A stretch of 13,555 nucleotides of DNA, taken from assembly GCA_028867395.1 (NCBI GenBank), contig JAGWGO010000016.1, forward strand, positions 1 to 13,555, read 5' to 3'. The position numbers and the translations under genes were made by a program. A model generated the notes under the pieces. That model had not been told where the DNA came from and searched no databases. It saw only the letters and a program-made list of their open reading frames with translations. Positions 6,952-12,739 of the stretch are shown here, one piece after another. This stretch comes from Nitrososphaerota archaeon (GTDB taxonomy: Archaea > Thermoproteota > Nitrososphaeria > Nitrososphaerales > Nitrosopumilaceae). Positions within the stretch are counted from its first letter, which is position 1. Each line of letters begins with the position of its first letter.

Positions 6952-7497
6952 TTACTTTGTCACCAATATGTTCTCAACAGACTCTAGTCTTTGTTGCCAT
7001 TCATGCTTCAAGTTTTCAATTAGCGGACCTATCTTGGCAGCAATTGCCTGAGACGTTATAGTGCCTGCCATGTAATTATTCAACGAATCGTTAACCGTGG
7101 AAAATATCTCTTCTGCACTGTTGACAAAATTATAATCATACTCGTATAGCTTGTTTAGTGTATTCTCGTCTATTCTTATGTTTGGTGAAATGCCTGCAGA
7201 CCCTTGTTGCGAGTGAAAGACTTCGCCTGATACCTGTTGTATCTGAGATATTGCAGAACCAATTGGTGTAAGTGTTGCAAATTCTCCCTTGTCTGCCATT
7301 GCCTTTCGTATTGCCTCAAGCTTTGTCTTTGCGTTGTCTAGTTTGTCAAACACTTGTTTTCTGAGAAGCTCGTCTGCTGCCCGAATGTCTTCAAGCTTGC
7401 GATATTCTCTGAGTCCTGGTATTGCAAGCTGGAGTTTTTTGAAAAAGCCCCTGTTTTCAACTACCTTGTCTCGTAGGTCGGGGTTATTTCCTGACAT
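6952..7497 (-). CDS. Helical, coiled-coil-prone protein of the SPFH/zinc-ribbon cluster
   Basis: The product has 181 residues from the chosen ATG at 7497; ATG 7509 would add four residues (MVSY). The 7497 start is preferred because a TTAA-type promoter element (7523-7530) lies about 29 nt upstream of it but under 20 nt from 7509. The protein has no membrane segment, no Cys and a long charged helical stretch at about residues 30-68 ('LREYRKLEDIRAADELLRKQ' onward), a middle segment with Gly/Ser, and two more helices (111-177) ending 'ENLKHEWQQRLESVENILV'. I do not recognise a named family. Its position just before the SPFH gene, same strand and 48 bp apart, suggests a partner of that protein, comparable in place only to the helical members of bacterial YdjFGHI-type clusters. 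Confidence 0.7.
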   Translation of the reverse strand: MSGNNPDLRDKVVENRGFFKKLQLAIPGLREYRKLEDIRAADELLRKQVFDKLDNAKTKLEAIRKAMADKGEFATLTPIGSAISQIQQVSGEVFHSQQGSAGISPNIRIDENTLNKLYEYDYNFVNSAEEIFSTVNDSLNNYMAGTITSQAIAAKIGPLIENLKHEWQQRLESVENILVTK

Positions 7498-7522
7498 GTA
7501 TGACACCATACACTACAATATC

Positions 7523-7530
7523 GCTTAAGC
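7523..7530 (-). promoter_or_regulatory. TATA-like element of the three-gene SPFH/zinc-ribbon cluster
   Basis: GCTTAAGC, a perfect 8-bp palindrome, lies about 29 nt before ATG 7497. It is the only AT-type element at the right distance, so it is proposed as the cluster promoter. The palindrome could instead be a regulator site. Confidence 0.35.
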
Positions 7531-7578
7531 GTTGCGTAACTTGATTCATGATTGGTCTTGACATGATTTAGTATGAAA

Positions 7579-8343
7579 TTATATCGTTATGATGCCGTTT
7601 GAGATGAGCCACTCTATGCCCTTTACAAAATCTTGGTCTCCCACTTGACCGCTTGACCACCAACCAGCAGTTGTCTTGACCCAAGAGGGAATAGACTGTG
7701 TGCCGTTTGTTGCACCTGAGCTTGCCTGTGAGGGTATCTGCATTATGCCTTTTTGTATCATGTATTGAATTCCTTTGATAAAGTCCTGGTCGCCTACTTG
7801 GCCTTTTGACCACCAACCAGCAGTTGTCTTGACCCACGACGGAATCACCGCAGTTTGTGTTCCACTTGGTTGGGTAGTGGTGGAATTGGAACTTGATGGG
7901 CTTGACGCTCCAACGCTGAGATCAACAGTAAATGTTGAAGTCTCAGGTGGAATTGGCTGGAAAAGTATTCCGTCAACTTCTACAATCACTTGATACTTGG
8001 CAGCGTCAGGGAATTGGAAAGGATATCCAATTGAGCCTTCTGCAGTATGTAATATTCCTCCGGTACCACCAACCTGGTTGTTTCCTTCCATTATTGTAAT
8101 CTTGTAATCGATGTGCTGTTGAACTGCATGAGTTGACTTGTTGATGAAACTAATGTTAAGAGTAGCTTGGCTTCCAGGAGTTGGAGTGGCAGGATCAGTT
8201 GCAAAACCAACATCTATTGTTCCGCCACTAGTTGGTTGCACTACCTGATCAGCATAGGCTGGAATTATCATGATTGAGGCAATAGCTAGAACGCCAAGAT
8301 AAGCAAATAGTCTACCTTTGGAACTAAAATTGGTACTAGTCAT
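7579..8343 (-). CDS. Secreted protein with Ig-like region and two C-terminal WVK..AGWW repeats
   Basis: The 254-residue product has a signal peptide (about residues 10-32, 'RLFAYLGVLAIASIMIIPAY', then ADQ). Residues about 40-142 look like a beta-sandwich ('ATLNISFINKSTHAVQQHID', 'YQVIVEVDGILFQPIPPE'), similar to exported Ig-like or cohesin-like domains. A Ser/Thr/Asn linker (145-165) follows. Two copies of a thaumarchaeal surface-protein repeat end the protein, at about 167-202 and 218-254: 'IPSWVKTTAGWWSKGQVGDQ' and 'IPSWVKTTAGWWSSGQVGDQ', each continuing with DF.KGI...I..GI. The repeat is common at the C-termini of exported thaumarchaeal proteins and may serve in surface attachment; its function is unproven. 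I chose ATG 8343 because TTTATATATGG lies about 25 nt upstream; the longer start at 8385 lies upstream of that box. It is probably a leaderless, well-expressed mRNA. Confidence 0.85.
   Translation of the reverse strand: MTSTNFSSKGRLFAYLGVLAIASIMIIPAYADQVVQPTSGGTIDVGFATDPATPTPGSQATLNISFINKSTHAVQQHIDYKITIMEGNNQVGGTGGILHTAEGSIGYPFQFPDAAKYQVIVEVDGILFQPIPPETSTFTVDLSVGASSPSSSNSTTTQPSGTQTAVIPSWVKTTAGWWSKGQVGDQDFIKGIQYMIQKGIMQIPSQASSGATNGTQSIPSWVKTTAGWWSSGQVGDQDFVKGIEWLISNGIITI
7653..7683. repeat. 31-bp direct repeat, copy 1 (codes for WVKTTAGWW region)
   Basis: This stretch is identical base for base to 7806-7836. The copies are 153 bp (51 codons) apart and in frame, inside the two C-terminal protein repeats. 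Identity at the DNA level points to recent duplication or gene conversion within the gene. Confidence 0.85.
7806..7836. repeat. 31-bp direct repeat, copy 2
   Basis: This is the partner of 7653-7683, with identical sequence. Flanking bases differ at several third codon positions, so homogenisation seems limited to the Trp-rich core. Confidence 0.85.
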
Positions 8344-8363
8344 ACCATCTCTTCTTTGATACC

Positions 8364-8373
8364 ATATATAAAA
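8364..8373 (-). promoter_or_regulatory. TATA box of the secreted repeat protein gene
   Basis: The reverse strand reads TTTATATATGG, centred about 25 nt before ATG 8343. It is the strongest TATA box in the window and it decides the start codon. Confidence 0.6.
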
Positions 8374-8461
8374 AAAGTGCAACAAAGGTCATCATTCCTT
8401 TTAAGTCTAGATCATGTCTTGCACCAAAAAGATTCAAAGATTTGGCCTTTGTTACTTATAT

Positions 8462-8467
8462 GGGGGA
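8462..8467 (+). promoter_or_regulatory. Purine-rich GGGGGA before the glycerate kinase start
   Basis: GGGGGA lies about 7 nt before ATG 8474, at ribosome-binding-site distance. A TTTTAAGTC element near 8398-8406 would give a leader of about 45 nt that contains it. This supports ATG 8474 over the in-frame ATG at 8414. Confidence 0.4.
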
Positions 8468-8473
8468 CAGAAT

Positions 8474-9757
8474 ATGATAATACGAAACTTCAAACAACTT
8501 GCAACAAGCCGGGATAAAAGGCTGGCACTTTCCATAATCGAGAAGGGGCTTGAGGCCTCTATGCCTCACACTGTCTTGAAAAAAATTGTTAAACGTGACC
8601 TTTTACAGCTTGGACACAAAAAGTTATTGTTCAAAAAGTATTCCGAGGTTTATCTTGTAGCCATCGGAAAATCATCTGATCTCATGGCAAAGGTGGTAAG
8701 CACCTGCACACACATCTCTGGAGGCATAGTAGTGATGCCTAGCAAGGCTCCTCCAATGGTTGATTCAAAAAAGTTTACAATAATCCAGTCTAGTCATCCA
8801 ATACCTACAAGAAAAAGTCTAGTTGCCGCAAGGGCAATACTTCATTTTCTAGAGTCTCTGGATGCCACTGCCCTTGTAGTATTTTTGATATCTGGAGGCT
8901 CTTCCTCTCTTGTCTCACTGCCTGACGGAATATCACTTGAGGACAAGCAACACGTAAACGATCTGCTGTTAAAGTCAGGCGCAAACATACGTGAGATTAA
9001 CTGCTTAAGAAAGCACCTGTCCAAGATAAAAGGGGGACGGATTTTAGAATCGTTAAACTGCGAGGCAGTGTCTCTTGTAATGTCTGATGTCATAGGAGAC
9101 GATCTATCGGTGATCGCGTCTGGGTTGACATACTGTGATCTATCTACCTTTTCTGACGCAAAGAAGATCCTGCTAAAATACGACCTGAAAAATAAAATGC
9201 CAAGATCAGTGTGGAGCAGGATAATTCTTGGAGCGCAAGGTAAGATACCAGAGACTCCAAAAAGGCCGAGGATCAAAAACTTGGTTATCTTGTCAAACAA
9301 AGATTGTGTTGATGCAATGAAAAAACACGCAAGAAGCCTTGGATTTGAAACAAAAAAGATCTGGCCACTAGACGGTGACGTAAATGACGCATCATCCAAG
9401 ATCTCAAAACATTTTCCAATCAAAAAAAATTCATGCCTTGTTTTTGGAGGTGAGACAACCGTCCATGTAAAAGGAAAAGGTCAAGGAGGCAGAAACCAAG
9501 AGTTGGTTCTAAACTTCTTGAAAAAATTCAATAACGATAAACAAGAGATGGTCGCAGTATCTGTTGGAACCGATGGCATCGATGGAAACGCATCTGCTGC
9601 AGGAGCAATTGCAGATTCTAACATGCCATCAAAACAGATCAGAAGATATCTGAGCAACAACAACTCTTTTTGCTATTTTAAAAAATATGGCGGAGCAATC
9701 TTTACCGGACCTACCCATACCAATCTTATGGATATCGGTCTTGTCCTAAGAAAGTAG
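8474..9757 (+). CDS. Glycerate 2-kinase, MOFRL family
   Basis: The 427-residue protein matches archaeal glycerate kinases, which phosphorylate D-glycerate with ATP to 2-phosphoglycerate and so feed lower glycolysis/gluconeogenesis. Visible features are 'YLVAIGKSSDLMAK' (60-73), 'LISGGSSSLVSLP' (138-150), 'LRKHLSKIKGGRI' (178-190) and the C-terminal MOFRL domain with 'VFGGETTVHVKGKGQGGRNQ' (323-342), 'VGTDGIDGNASAAGA' (364-378) and 'GPTHTNLMD' (412-420). All signature blocks are present and length is normal. I chose ATG 8474 because 'MIIRNFKQLATSRDKRLAL' fits the usual N-terminus; the ATG at 8414 would add 20 residues with no family counterpart. The last 12 bp overlap the 3' end of the convergent unknown gene. 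Glycerate could come from serine or glyoxylate metabolism; the window does not show which. Confidence 0.9.
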   Translation: MIIRNFKQLATSRDKRLALSIIEKGLEASMPHTVLKKIVKRDLLQLGHKKLLFKKYSEVYLVAIGKSSDLMAKVVSTCTHISGGIVVMPSKAPPMVDSKKFTIIQSSHPIPTRKSLVAARAILHFLESLDATALVVFLISGGSSSLVSLPDGISLEDKQHVNDLLLKSGANIREINCLRKHLSKIKGGRILESLNCEAVSLVMSDVIGDDLSVIASGLTYCDLSTFSDAKKILLKYDLKNKMPRSVWSRIILGAQGKIPETPKRPRIKNLVILSNKDCVDAMKKHARSLGFETKKIWPLDGDVNDASSKISKHFPIKKNSCLVFGGETTVHVKGKGQGGRNQELVLNFLKKFNNDKQEMVAVSVGTDGIDGNASAAGAIADSNMPSKQIRRYLSNNNSFCYFKKYGGAIFTGPTHTNLMDIGLVLRK

Positions 9758-10129
9758 TTTGTTTGCCTTGTTGTCTTGCGGATCAATTATCTGATACTTG
9801 ATTTGTAGTCGTCTTTGATCTATCAACTGTTGAATGAATTTTGATCTGTTGATTACAAATGGATCATTTTGAATCTTGTTTTCCACCAGGTGATCAAACA
9901 TAGATCGAAGATCAAGCATGATGTTTACAGTGTCGCCGTTTTTTATTATGAATCTACCAATACCCCAAAAAATTCCAACGTGAAGTGCAACATACTTTGA
10001 TTGTTCTACTGACATTTTTTCATAGTAATCTTCAATGTGTGTTCTCACTTGATCTGCTCTTGATCCGTTTGTCTCAATTGTCCACGAGATCTTTTTTTGG
10101 TTTCCGTCGAAATAATATGAGTGGTTCAT
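9746..10129 (-). CDS. Conserved-looking protein of unknown function
   Basis: The 127-residue soluble protein has an N-terminal strand pair ('SYYFDGNQKKISWTIETN'), a helix with 'RTHIEDYYEKMSVEQSKYVA', a central 'LHVGIFWGIGRFIIKNGDTV' stretch that looks like a beta hairpin, and a helical, charged C-terminus ('FIQQLIDQRRLQIKYQIIDP'). There are no Cys, no signal peptide and no clear transmembrane helix. I recognise no family. It is convergent with glycerate kinase, overlapping its last 12 bp, and divergent from the small gene at 10206, with which it shares a symmetric AT-rich promoter region. That shared region could tie expression of the two genes together. Confidence 0.7.
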   Translation of the reverse strand: MNHSYYFDGNQKKISWTIETNGSRADQVRTHIEDYYEKMSVEQSKYVALHVGIFWGIGRFIIKNGDTVNIMLDLRSMFDHLVENKIQNDPFVINRSKFIQQLIDQRRLQIKYQIIDPQDNKANKLLS

Positions 10130-10155
10130 GTGTCAATCAAAAAGGCGTTGATTGT

Positions 10156-10174
10156 CTATATATTTTGAATATAT
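10156..10174. promoter_or_regulatory. Back-to-back TATA boxes of two divergent genes
   Basis: TATATATT (10156-10163) and AATATATA (10167-10174) form an 8-bp inverted repeat with a 3-bp spacer. The left arm read on the minus strand lies about 31 nt before ATG 10129. The right arm on the plus strand lies about 35 nt before GTG 10206. Both genes would then be transcribed outward from one symmetric element. Confidence 0.55.
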
Positions 10175-10205
10175 AACTGAATAACAAAAATAAAAATCTG
10201 ATTTC

Positions 10206-10412
10206 GTGCTAGAAGCAAATTCATTTTTCACAAACATGGTAGACGAGTTGGTAGAGTTCTCAGCGTACGATCCTGAGCTTGCTGATGGTCTCAAGTGGAT
10301 AGACCATGAGGCACAAAAACGAGGAATAACATTCTATGAGATGGTTTTCCACGTTCTTCACCGATATGACATTGATACTCGAGCAAAGGATTGGCTTGCT
10401 AAACGAAACTAG
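10206..10412 (+). CDS. Small protein of unknown function, FYEM family (paralogue of 12446-12679)
   Basis: The 68-residue product starts with GTG. It is acidic, helical and without Cys or membrane segments. Residues 31-46, 'WIDHEAQKRGITFYEM', match residues 30-45 of the product at 12446-12679, 'QLDRESQLLGISFYDM', with 8 of 16 identities and several conservative changes. The preceding 'FFTNMVDELV' also aligns with 'FIKLVDNFV' of the paralogue, which supports GTG 10206 over ATG 10236. A plus-strand TATA box at 10169-10174 fits the GTG. The fold is probably a small helical bundle; function is unknown. It is 56 bp upstream of the Nudix gene on the same strand, but that gene has its own promoter element. 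Confidence 0.7.
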   Translation: MLEANSFFTNMVDELVEFSAYDPELADGLKWIDHEAQKRGITFYEMVFHVLHRYDIDTRAKDWLAKRN

Positions 10413-10440
10413 AAAGCCTAAAGTTCTTGCAACAAATCAT

Positions 10441-10448
10441 CTTTAAGA
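10441..10448 (+). promoter_or_regulatory. TATA-like box of the Nudix gene
   Basis: CTTTAAGA is centred about 25 nt before GTG 10469. That suits a leaderless transcript separate from the upstream small gene. Confidence 0.4.
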
Positions 10449-10468
10449 TCCTATAATGTAATTCTGAT

Positions 10469-10912
10469 GTGAAAAAGAAATTTACCAAGGCACCAAAGAA
10501 ACTGTTTGACAAATTTTCGTCCTACTTTCCATATTCCACAGTAGATGTAGTGATAATACACAGAGGATCTTTCCTCTTGGCAAAAAGAACAATCCTGCCT
10601 TACAAAAACAAGTGGAACCTTCCAGGTGGCGTTGTCTTTAAGACAGAAAAATTATCAGATGCCGCAAAACGGGTAGCAAAAGAAGAACTTGGCCTTGCAG
10701 TTAAGGTTGAAAAGTTTCTTGGGGTATACGAAAACCCGATTCACTCAAGGCATGATATCTCGCATGTCTTTCTTGCATTGATTATCAAAGGGAAGATAAC
10801 GCCAGATTTTCAAAGCAGCCAAATCAAGTTCTTCAAAAAAGCACCGTATGACATGGTACCATATCAGAAAAAGATGCTACGTGATGCAAGTGTTGCAGCA
10901 AGAAAGAGTTAG
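10469..10912 (+). CDS. Nudix hydrolase
   Basis: The 147-residue protein carries a Nudix box at 54-76: G54-x5-E60-x7-R68 followed by VAKEELGL, with metal-binding E72 and E73 in place. The usual 'RE' is 'RV' here (V69), a deviation outside the essential EE pair. 'VDVVIIHRGSFLLAKR' (25-40) and 'NKWNLPGG' (47-54) precede the box as in MutT-type and GDP-mannose mannosyl-hydrolase-like Nudix proteins. The substrate is therefore some nucleoside diphosphate linked to another moiety; which one cannot be told. A basic N-terminus (MKKKFTKAPKKLFDKF) is unusual. The start is GTG: the overlapping ATG at 10467 is followed at once by TGA. The stop shares the bases TTAG with the stop of the convergent membrane-protein gene. 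Confidence 0.85.
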   Translation: MKKKFTKAPKKLFDKFSSYFPYSTVDVVIIHRGSFLLAKRTILPYKNKWNLPGGVVFKTEKLSDAAKRVAKEELGLAVKVEKFLGVYENPIHSRHDISHVFLALIIKGKITPDFQSSQIKFFKKAPYDMVPYQKKMLRDASVAARKS

Positions 10913-11091
10913 TGAATAGCTGAGCAAATGTCGCCAAAGACGTCTGGGTTATACTGACCAGCATAGAACTTGACGCTCTTGTTTTGAGGAATTATCTTGC
11001 ATATCACATCTGGGATAATGTAGTCTGCCATGGCATACACGGCTATGAGCAAACAACCTATCAATATGATAATCCCCCAAGGCATCTTCAT
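10909..11091 (-). CDS. Small single-pass membrane protein, unknown function
   Basis: The 60-residue product has one hydrophobic helix at residues 4-22 ('PWGIIILIGCLLIAVYAMA') followed by a 38-residue tail with two Cys ('PDVICKIIPQNKSVKFYAGQ', then ...'DICSAIH'). The open frame runs upstream to 11277, but that part lies inside citrate synthase and is a shadow. ATG 11091 is supported by a TATA box (11115-11122) about 27 nt upstream. The helix could be a membrane anchor or an uncleaved signal; the two Cys (31 and 56) could pair if the tail is outside. I recognise no family. Confidence 0.65.
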   Translation of the reverse strand: MKMPWGIIILIGCLLIAVYAMADYIIPDVICKIIPQNKSVKFYAGQYNPDVFGDICSAIH

Positions 11092-11114
11092 GGCTTGGCA
11101 GTGTATCTGGGTTG

Positions 11115-11122
11115 TATAATAA
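11115..11122 (-). promoter_or_regulatory. TATA box of the small membrane protein gene
   Basis: The reverse strand reads TTATTATA, centred about 27 nt before ATG 11091, in the gap after the citrate synthase stop. It supports the short start and an independent transcript. Confidence 0.5.
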
Positions 11123-11149
11123 TCATTTAACCAATTTTCGTCTTGTGTA

Positions 11150-12319
11150 CTAGGGCATTGCTCTTTTCTCAATCGGCACATACTCGCAGCCGGAAGGTCC
11201 GCAGTACTTGCCGACATACACTGCCTTTGGCCTGTAAAGCATTGGTTTTGGTTGCGCTTCTGCAAACTTTTCTTCAATTACGTGTGCTGTCCATCCTGCA
11301 GCTCTTGAGATTGCAAATATTGGAGTGTTAAGATCCATCGGAATGCCAAGCATATAGTACGTGGATGCACTGTACAAGTCCACATTTGGAAAAATGTCCG
11401 AACCTTTTACTTTTTTCATCTCCTCTTCTGTTGTATCCTCGACTTTCTTTGTAATCTTGTACCAAGGTTGTCCTGTTTTTTCTGACAACCTGCGGGAGAG
11501 CTCTCTTAGGACCTCTGCTCTTGGATCAAAGGTCTTGTACACTGCATGACCCATGCCCATTATCCTGCCGCCTTGGGCAAGTTTTTCTTTTATGTGCTGC
11601 TCTGCCCTGTCTTCAGTTTGAATCTCGAGGAGCATCTTCATCACCTGAAAGTTTGCCCCGCCATGCAGTTCACCACTTAGCGCGCCTATTGCAGCACTTA
11701 CCGCTGCATACATGTGCGCACGGGTTGATGCAACCTCTCTTGCAGCAAAGGTGGATGCGTTGAAGCTGTGCTCTGCATGCAATATCAGACAAATGTCAAA
11801 AATCCTTGCAATCTCAGAGTCAGGCTCCTCTCCAGTCAACATGTAAAGAAAGTTGCCTGCATGTCCAAGTTTTGTTGAGGGGTGTACAATATCCTTACCG
11901 TTTCTAATCCTGTGCCAGTATGAGACTATGATTGGAATCTTTGAGATGAGGTCAATTGCCCTGTTATAGTTGGCATGTCTGTCATCGCCTTTTTCTTTGT
12001 CATATGTGGCCAACTCTGACACGCGCGATTGGATTACATCCATAGGATTTGCAGTCTTGGGCAGGTCTCTGAGGCCTCTCTCAACATTGTCAGGTATGTT
12101 GCGTGCTTCAATCAATTTTTTCGAAAAGTCCTCTAAAACTGGCTCGGTTGGAAGGTCGTCGTTGAGAAGAAGGCATGCAGTCTCCTCAAAGTTGGATTTT
12201 TTTACCAGGTCTAAAATGTCATATCCTCTATAGATTAGCTTGCCATTGATGCCGTCTATTGCGCAAATCTTGGTATCGGCAACTTCGATGTTTCGAAGGC
12301 CGATATTCTTTGTCTGCAC
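11150..12319 (-). CDS. gltA: Citrate synthase
   Basis: The 389-residue protein is a clear citrate synthase (oxaloacetate + acetyl-CoA + water to citrate + CoA) of the short archaeal/Gram-positive type. Catalytic residues by family comparison are H219 in 'GELHGGANFQ', H258 in 'MGMGHAVYKTFDPRA' and D314 in 'PNVDLYSAS'. Other hallmarks are 'GKLIYRGYDI' (26-35), 'LILHAEHSFNASTFAAR' (178-194) and 'FAISRAAGWTAHVIEE' (335-350). It acts in the cytoplasm and supplies citrate to the (in these autotrophs largely biosynthetic) citric acid cycle toward 2-oxoglutarate. The start is GTG 12319, about 28 nt after a TATA box at 12343-12352; no in-frame ATG fits. It is divergent from the small FYDM-family gene and has no operon partner. 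A 2-methylcitrate synthase role cannot be excluded by sequence alone but is less likely. Confidence 0.95.
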   Translation of the reverse strand: MQTKNIGLRNIEVADTKICAIDGINGKLIYRGYDILDLVKKSNFEETACLLLNDDLPTEPVLEDFSKKLIEARNIPDNVERGLRDLPKTANPMDVIQSRVSELATYDKEKGDDRHANYNRAIDLISKIPIIVSYWHRIRNGKDIVHPSTKLGHAGNFLYMLTGEEPDSEIARIFDICLILHAEHSFNASTFAAREVASTRAHMYAAVSAAIGALSGELHGGANFQVMKMLLEIQTEDRAEQHIKEKLAQGGRIMGMGHAVYKTFDPRAEVLRELSRRLSEKTGQPWYKITKKVEDTTEEEMKKVKGSDIFPNVDLYSASTYYMLGIPMDLNTPIFAISRAAGWTAHVIEEKFAEAQPKPMLYRPKAVYVGKYCGPSGCEYVPIEKRAMP

Positions 12320-12342
12320 GATGTAATATTGTTAAAAATGCG

Positions 12343-12352
12343 TATTAAATTA
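12343..12352 (-). promoter_or_regulatory. TATA box of citrate synthase
   Basis: The reverse strand reads TAATTTAATA, centred about 28 nt before GTG 12319, suiting a leaderless mRNA. Confidence 0.5.
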
Positions 12353-12413
12353 TTGCTACTTGCGGAAAAACGGTTAAAAATTAAGCACTTGGTCTAATCT
12401 AACAACTCTGGCG

Positions 12414-12420
12414 CATATAG
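12414..12420 (+). promoter_or_regulatory. TATA-like box of the small FYDM-family gene
   Basis: CATATAG is centred about 29 nt before ATG 12446. An AT-rich run at about 12374-12384 is an alternative that would make a longer leader. Confidence 0.35.
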
Positions 12421-12445
12421 CAAAATTTTCCATGAATTGTATGAA

Positions 12446-12679
12446 ATGGTCCAATTGGAAGAAGATTTCATCAAACTAGTAGACAATTTTGTGGTTGAAA
12501 CCAAGGATCAAAAAATTCTTGATGAGATATCCCAACTTGACCGCGAGTCACAGTTGCTTGGAATCTCGTTTTACGACATGTATTGCGTAATATTGCAAGA
12601 CAATGTGAAGCACAAGAGTCTTGTTTCAGAATTCAAGACTTATGCAAATCTAAAAAAACCCGCGACCTTTGCAGTCTAG
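12446..12679 (+). CDS. Small protein of unknown function, FYDM family (paralogue of 10206-10412)
   Basis: The 77-residue product starts at ATG 12446; an in-frame TTG at 12437 would add three residues but sits less well after the TATA-like CATATAG. It is charged and helical without membrane segments. Residues 30-45, 'QLDRESQLLGISFYDM', match the protein at 10206-10412, so the two form a small paralogous family with the pattern [IL]D.E[AS]Q..GI[ST]FY[ED]M. The C-terminal tail ('EFKTYANLKKPATFAV') is not shared. Function is unknown. Small helical proteins of this type could be partners or regulators of larger proteins, but there is no direct evidence. Its stop codon lies in the loop of an inverted repeat. 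Confidence 0.72.
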   Translation: MVQLEEDFIKLVDNFVVETKDQKILDEISQLDRESQLLGISFYDMYCVILQDNVKHKSLVSEFKTYANLKKPATFAV

Positions 12680-12704
12680 GCAAATTTGCAAAGGGACCGT
12701 TTTT
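12666..12704 (+). terminator. Hairpin plus T-run at the end of the small FYDM gene (possible terminator)
   Basis: CCTTTGCA (12666-12673) and TGCAAAGG (12687-12694) form an 8-bp perfect stem with a 13-nt loop that holds the gene's TAG stop. Five T residues follow at 12700-12704. Archaeal termination depends mainly on T-runs, so the hairpin may only stabilise the RNA end. A second palindrome, GCAAATTTGC (12680-12689), overlaps it. Confidence 0.4.
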
Positions 12705-12706
12705 GA

Positions 12707-12712
12707 TTTAAA
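12707..12712 (+). promoter_or_regulatory. TATA-like box of the DHH phosphoesterase gene
   Basis: TTTAAA is centred about 30 nt before ATG 12740, just after the T-run of the preceding gene. Confidence 0.45.
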
Positions 12713-12739
12713 TGAGGGTGTTTCTGCCTTGTTAATTCT

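Noticed and set aside
7653..7836. Possible CRISPR-like or mobile repeat from the 31-bp direct repeats
   Set aside because: There are only two copies, in frame inside a gene, coding for a conserved protein repeat. No array, no terminal inverted repeats and no transposase.
8842..9423. 193-residue minus-strand open frame inside glycerate kinase
   Set aside because: The plus strand carries all MOFRL motifs. The antisense frame has no recognisable domain and no promoter of its own.
11092..11277. N-terminal extension of the small membrane protein into citrate synthase
   Set aside because: The extra 62 residues are an out-of-frame reading of the citrate synthase C-terminus. The TATA box at 11115-11122 sets the start at 11091.
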